The position numbers and the translations under genes were made by a program. A stretch of 44,988 nucleotides of DNA, from assembly GCA_025352125.1 (NCBI GenBank), contig JANXTZ010000083.1:1-44988 (forward strand), in the 5' to 3' direction. The notes beneath the pieces were generated by a model. The model was not told where the DNA came from. It did not search any database and saw nothing but the letters and a program-made list of their open reading frames with translations. Below are positions 43,344 through 44,988 of this stretch, one piece after another. Origin of the DNA: Deinococcales bacterium (lineage in GTDB: Bacteria; Deinococcota; Deinococci; Deinococcales; JAAFIG01). How positions within the stretch are numbered: position 1 is the first letter of the stretch; every line of letters starts with the position of its first letter.

Positions 43344-44598
43344 TGTATTTCCTTAAGGTAATTAAATTCGCAGCAATTGGAAATATAATCAATATTATAC
43401 TAGATATAATTGTACCATTAATTTTAAATAATTCCATTAAATAAAGACTTAGCGGTATGTTAATAATTGAGCATATAAATAAAACTATTGTTTGAATTTT
43501 TATGTTTCCTATTCCATTTAAAAAAACCGAAGTACAATTTAATACTCCATAAAGAAGTGACCAGAAACCTGCGAGAATTACTGTTGATCGAGATTCAATT
43601 GTTTTATTGAACCAAATTAGAAGTATGTCCTTATAAAAAACAGAGTATACGAAAGTGCCTAAAAAAAACAATGCAAGTGTGTATTTTAAAGTTTTATCTA
43701 ATAATTTTTTGGCTTGAAATAATCTCCCTGCGTAAAATAAGTCTGTATAATATGACCAAAGGGGTGAAAGAACTAAGAAATGCAAACCTAAAATTAAGAT
43801 AACTGGTCTTTGTATTATAGCATATTGACTGGATACAATTTGATCAAATTTAAATGAAATTAATAGCATATCGGTACCAAAAAAAATACTAGAAGAAATA
43901 CTAAGCAGCCAAAAATACTTACCCTTAGCCCAGAGTTCTAAAATATATTTAAAATCTATTTTTTTAAAATCAATTTGTATTTTTTGCGTTACCAAAAGGT
44001 AGATTAAACTCAATGAATTTACCAATATTGGAATGAAAAATATGAGTAAACCAGTTAAATCGACTCGGGTTTGTAGAATTTTTAGCAAAATAGCAATAAG
44101 AAATGGAGTAGTTGCTTCAAAAAAAGATTTAGCAATTGATCTGTGAAATGAATAAAAAATAAGTATTAGAGAATTTAGAGGCACAGTCAAAATCTGACTT
44201 ATCAAAAAAACTTGGATTAGCTTTAAGCTATTCAAATTTGGGCTTTTAATCGCATTTTCATAAATCAATTTTTGAATTGACATGATAGGATTAAACGCAA
44301 AAAACGTTAAAAATAGTGCGGTTATAGCCAAAAAAAATAAAACACTTGACATATATTTTGAGATAAGGTGGAAGTTGTCACCTACAGACCTCAGTTCTAC
44401 AACCTTGTTACGCAGTGCCTGCCCCAACCCAAAATCTAAGTTTAAGGTAAAAGCCTGTAAGCTAATCAGCAACATTATTTCACCAAATTCAAACGTACTC
44501 AATTGCCTTGAAAGAAGCCCTAAGTAGTAGCTGGTCGAAATGACTTGTATCGCTTTTAAAAATATATTTGCCTGGGCTATTCTTATAATATTTTTCAT
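43330..44598 (-). CDS. Wzx-like polysaccharide flippase
   Basis: The 422-residue protein has about 12 membrane segments and starts IIRIAQANIFLKAIQVISTSYYLGLLSRQL (first 20: IIRIAQANIFLKAIQVISTS), followed by FEFGEIMLLISL, typical of the MATE-like polysaccharide transporters that flip undecaprenyl-linked repeat units. No soluble domain is present. TATAAT lies nine bases before the ATG. It is the first gene of the AT-rich run wzx, GT2, wzy and GT, in which neighbours overlap by 14 bases twice. No CTCGAG occurs in it. Confidence 0.87.
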   Translation of the reverse strand: MKNIIRIAQANIFLKAIQVISTSYYLGLLSRQLSTFEFGEIMLLISLQAFTLNLDFGLGQALRNKVVELRSVGDNFHLISKYMSSVLFFLAITALFLTFFAFNPIMSIQKLIYENAIKSPNLNSLKLIQVFLISQILTVPLNSLILIFYSFHRSIAKSFFEATTPFLIAILLKILQTRVDLTGLLIFFIPILVNSLSLIYLLVTQKIQIDFKKIDFKYILELWAKGKYFWLLSISSSIFFGTDMLLISFKFDQIVSSQYAIIQRPVILILGLHFLVLSPLWSYYTDLFYAGRLFQAKKLLDKTLKYTLALFFLGTFVYSVFYKDILLIWFNKTIESRSTVILAGFWSLLYGVLNCTSVFLNGIGNIKIQTIVLFICSIINIPLSLYLMELFKINGTIISSIILIIFPIAANLITLRKYNAIS

Positions 44599-44607
44599 AA
44601 TTAGGAG

Positions 44608-44618
44608 ATTATATTATA
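44608..44618 (-). promoter_or_regulatory. -10 boxes of the wzx-led operon
   Basis: On the minus strand two overlapping TATAAT sequences (complements of 44608-44613 and 44613-44618) precede the wzx ATG by 9 and 14 bases. No Shine-Dalgarno lies between them and the ATG, so the transcript would have a very short leader. No clear -35 was found. The rest of 44619-44846 holds no gene. Confidence 0.5.
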
Positions 44619-44846
44619 CAGATTACGTATTGAACTACTAAGTGTTAAGTATCACAGCATATTTATATTTGAACATTAAGTTTGTTGCTGGCAATCTAAG
44701 TTCGTCTCACACGTAAGTCCTGTTCAAGAATTGGTTCAATCTAATTGGGCTGCTGTACTTACGTGCAGTTAATTATGATTTGTCTCTCGAGCAAAAAACA
44801 TGTGTCTATCGGGATTTGTACTTATCAAATCCAACTAAATGCTGCA

Positions 44847-44988
44847 CTAAGTGCCTTCCATCTCGAGAGGCTGATACTCTGGTTCCATCCCCGTTATGGG
44901 TTGACCAAAAGCAATTTTAGGATACACATTCGCATTCGTGTCAATCATCACCTGTAACAACTGCGGTTTTAAAGGTTCAATCCACAAC
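44847..44988 (-). CDS. Thiamine-diphosphate-dependent enzyme (acetolactate-synthase-like), C-terminal fragment
   Basis: A minus-strand frame enters from the right edge and stops at TAG (44849-44847). Its 47 codons encode KPQLLQVMIDTNANVYPKIA, then FGQPITGMEPEYQPLEMEGT. The pattern L.V.ID....VYPK.AFG.PI..MEP...PLEMEGT is the C-terminus of acetolactate-synthase-like ThDP enzymes often found in O-antigen and capsule clusters. The catalytic parts are outside the window, so its reaction is unknown. A CTCGAG occurs within it, so the resident composition may resume here. Confidence 0.7.
   Translation of the reverse strand, partial: LWIEPLKPQLLQVMIDTNANVYPKIAFGQPITGMEPEYQPLEMEGT

Larger units (their letters stand above)
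1..44988. repeat. Dispersed over-represented palindrome CTCGAG
   Basis: The hexamer CTCGAG was counted by eye about 225 times (error of a few), where about 11 are expected in 45 kb at even base composition. Copies occur in every codon phase: as Leu-Glu (three close together in truD near 27510-27545), as xSS (in the conserved Ser-Ser-Ser of uppP near 8455) and as xRx. They also occur between genes, where some pairs form terminator stems. Density is about one per 170 bp up to 38.4 kb. It then collapses, with two copies between 38.4 and 44.7 kb, and two more at the right edge. No flanking base is obligatory. The pattern resembles HIP1 (GCGATCGC) of cyanobacteria; its function is unknown. Confidence 0.93.

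Overview
The window looks like one contig from a mid-GC bacterium, most plausibly of the Deinococcota (Deinococcus-Thermus) lineage. That placement is an inference. It rests on at least ten genes whose start codon follows a TANNNT -10 box by only 5-7 bases (leaderless expression of the kind described in Deinococcus), on the gene repertoire (signal peptidase I with a long insert, stand-alone methylmalonyl-CoA mutase subunit, family 4 uracil-DNA glycosylase, RNase Y), and on the absence of any marker that fixes another phylum. No rRNA is present to settle it.

The strongest signal is the palindrome CTCGAG. By hand count it occurs about 225 times, against roughly 11 expected at even base composition. 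It lies in all three codon phases and in intergenic DNA, and it forms the stems of several Rho-independent terminators. About 223 copies fall in the first 38.4 kb (one per about 170 bp). Only two lie between 38.4 and 44.7 kb, and none in the hypothetical gene at 13085-13765. The motif therefore behaves as a genome signature, like HIP1 of cyanobacteria, and its absence marks DNA that probably arrived recently.

Layout. 1-3.6 kb: the tail of an IS5-type transposase, a GH114-like protein, a small hypothetical gene, galT and a short membrane protein. 3.7-9.2 kb: signal peptidase I, two small membrane proteins, a cupin, a PLP enzyme, murQ and uppP. 9.2-13.8 kb: a decayed SHOCT-domain gene, a udg/DUF1844/dtd cluster, a DUF892 ferritin-like gene, an SDR lacking the usual Tyr, and the CTCGAG-free hypothetical gene. 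13.8-20.1 kb: a methylmalonyl-CoA mutase subunit, then a family 5 peptide-type ABC importer (binding protein and two permeases with inserts, no ATPases). 20.1-31.9 kb: an A-type Fe-S carrier, tRNA-Arg(UCU), an alpha/beta hydrolase, a deleted aminoglycoside phosphotransferase pseudogene, rny, an MFS/response-regulator pair, truD, a beta-lactamase-fold lipoprotein, two cyclophilins and a sugar aminotransferase.

31-45 kb is a surface-glycan locus. It has a DegT aminotransferase, an O-antigen-ligase-like protein, a PglD-like acetyltransferase, a GT4 fused to a phosphoglycosyl transferase, a WbpP-like epimerase and a WbpA/TviB-like dehydrogenase. After these come the AT-rich, CTCGAG-poor genes for a GT4 paralogue, another glycosyltransferase, a Wzy-like polymerase, a GT2 and a Wzx-like flippase. 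The window ends in the C-terminus of a thiamine-diphosphate enzyme. Together they suggest Wzx/Wzy-type assembly of a glycan that may contain a diacetamido sugar and a GalNAcA-type uronic acid.
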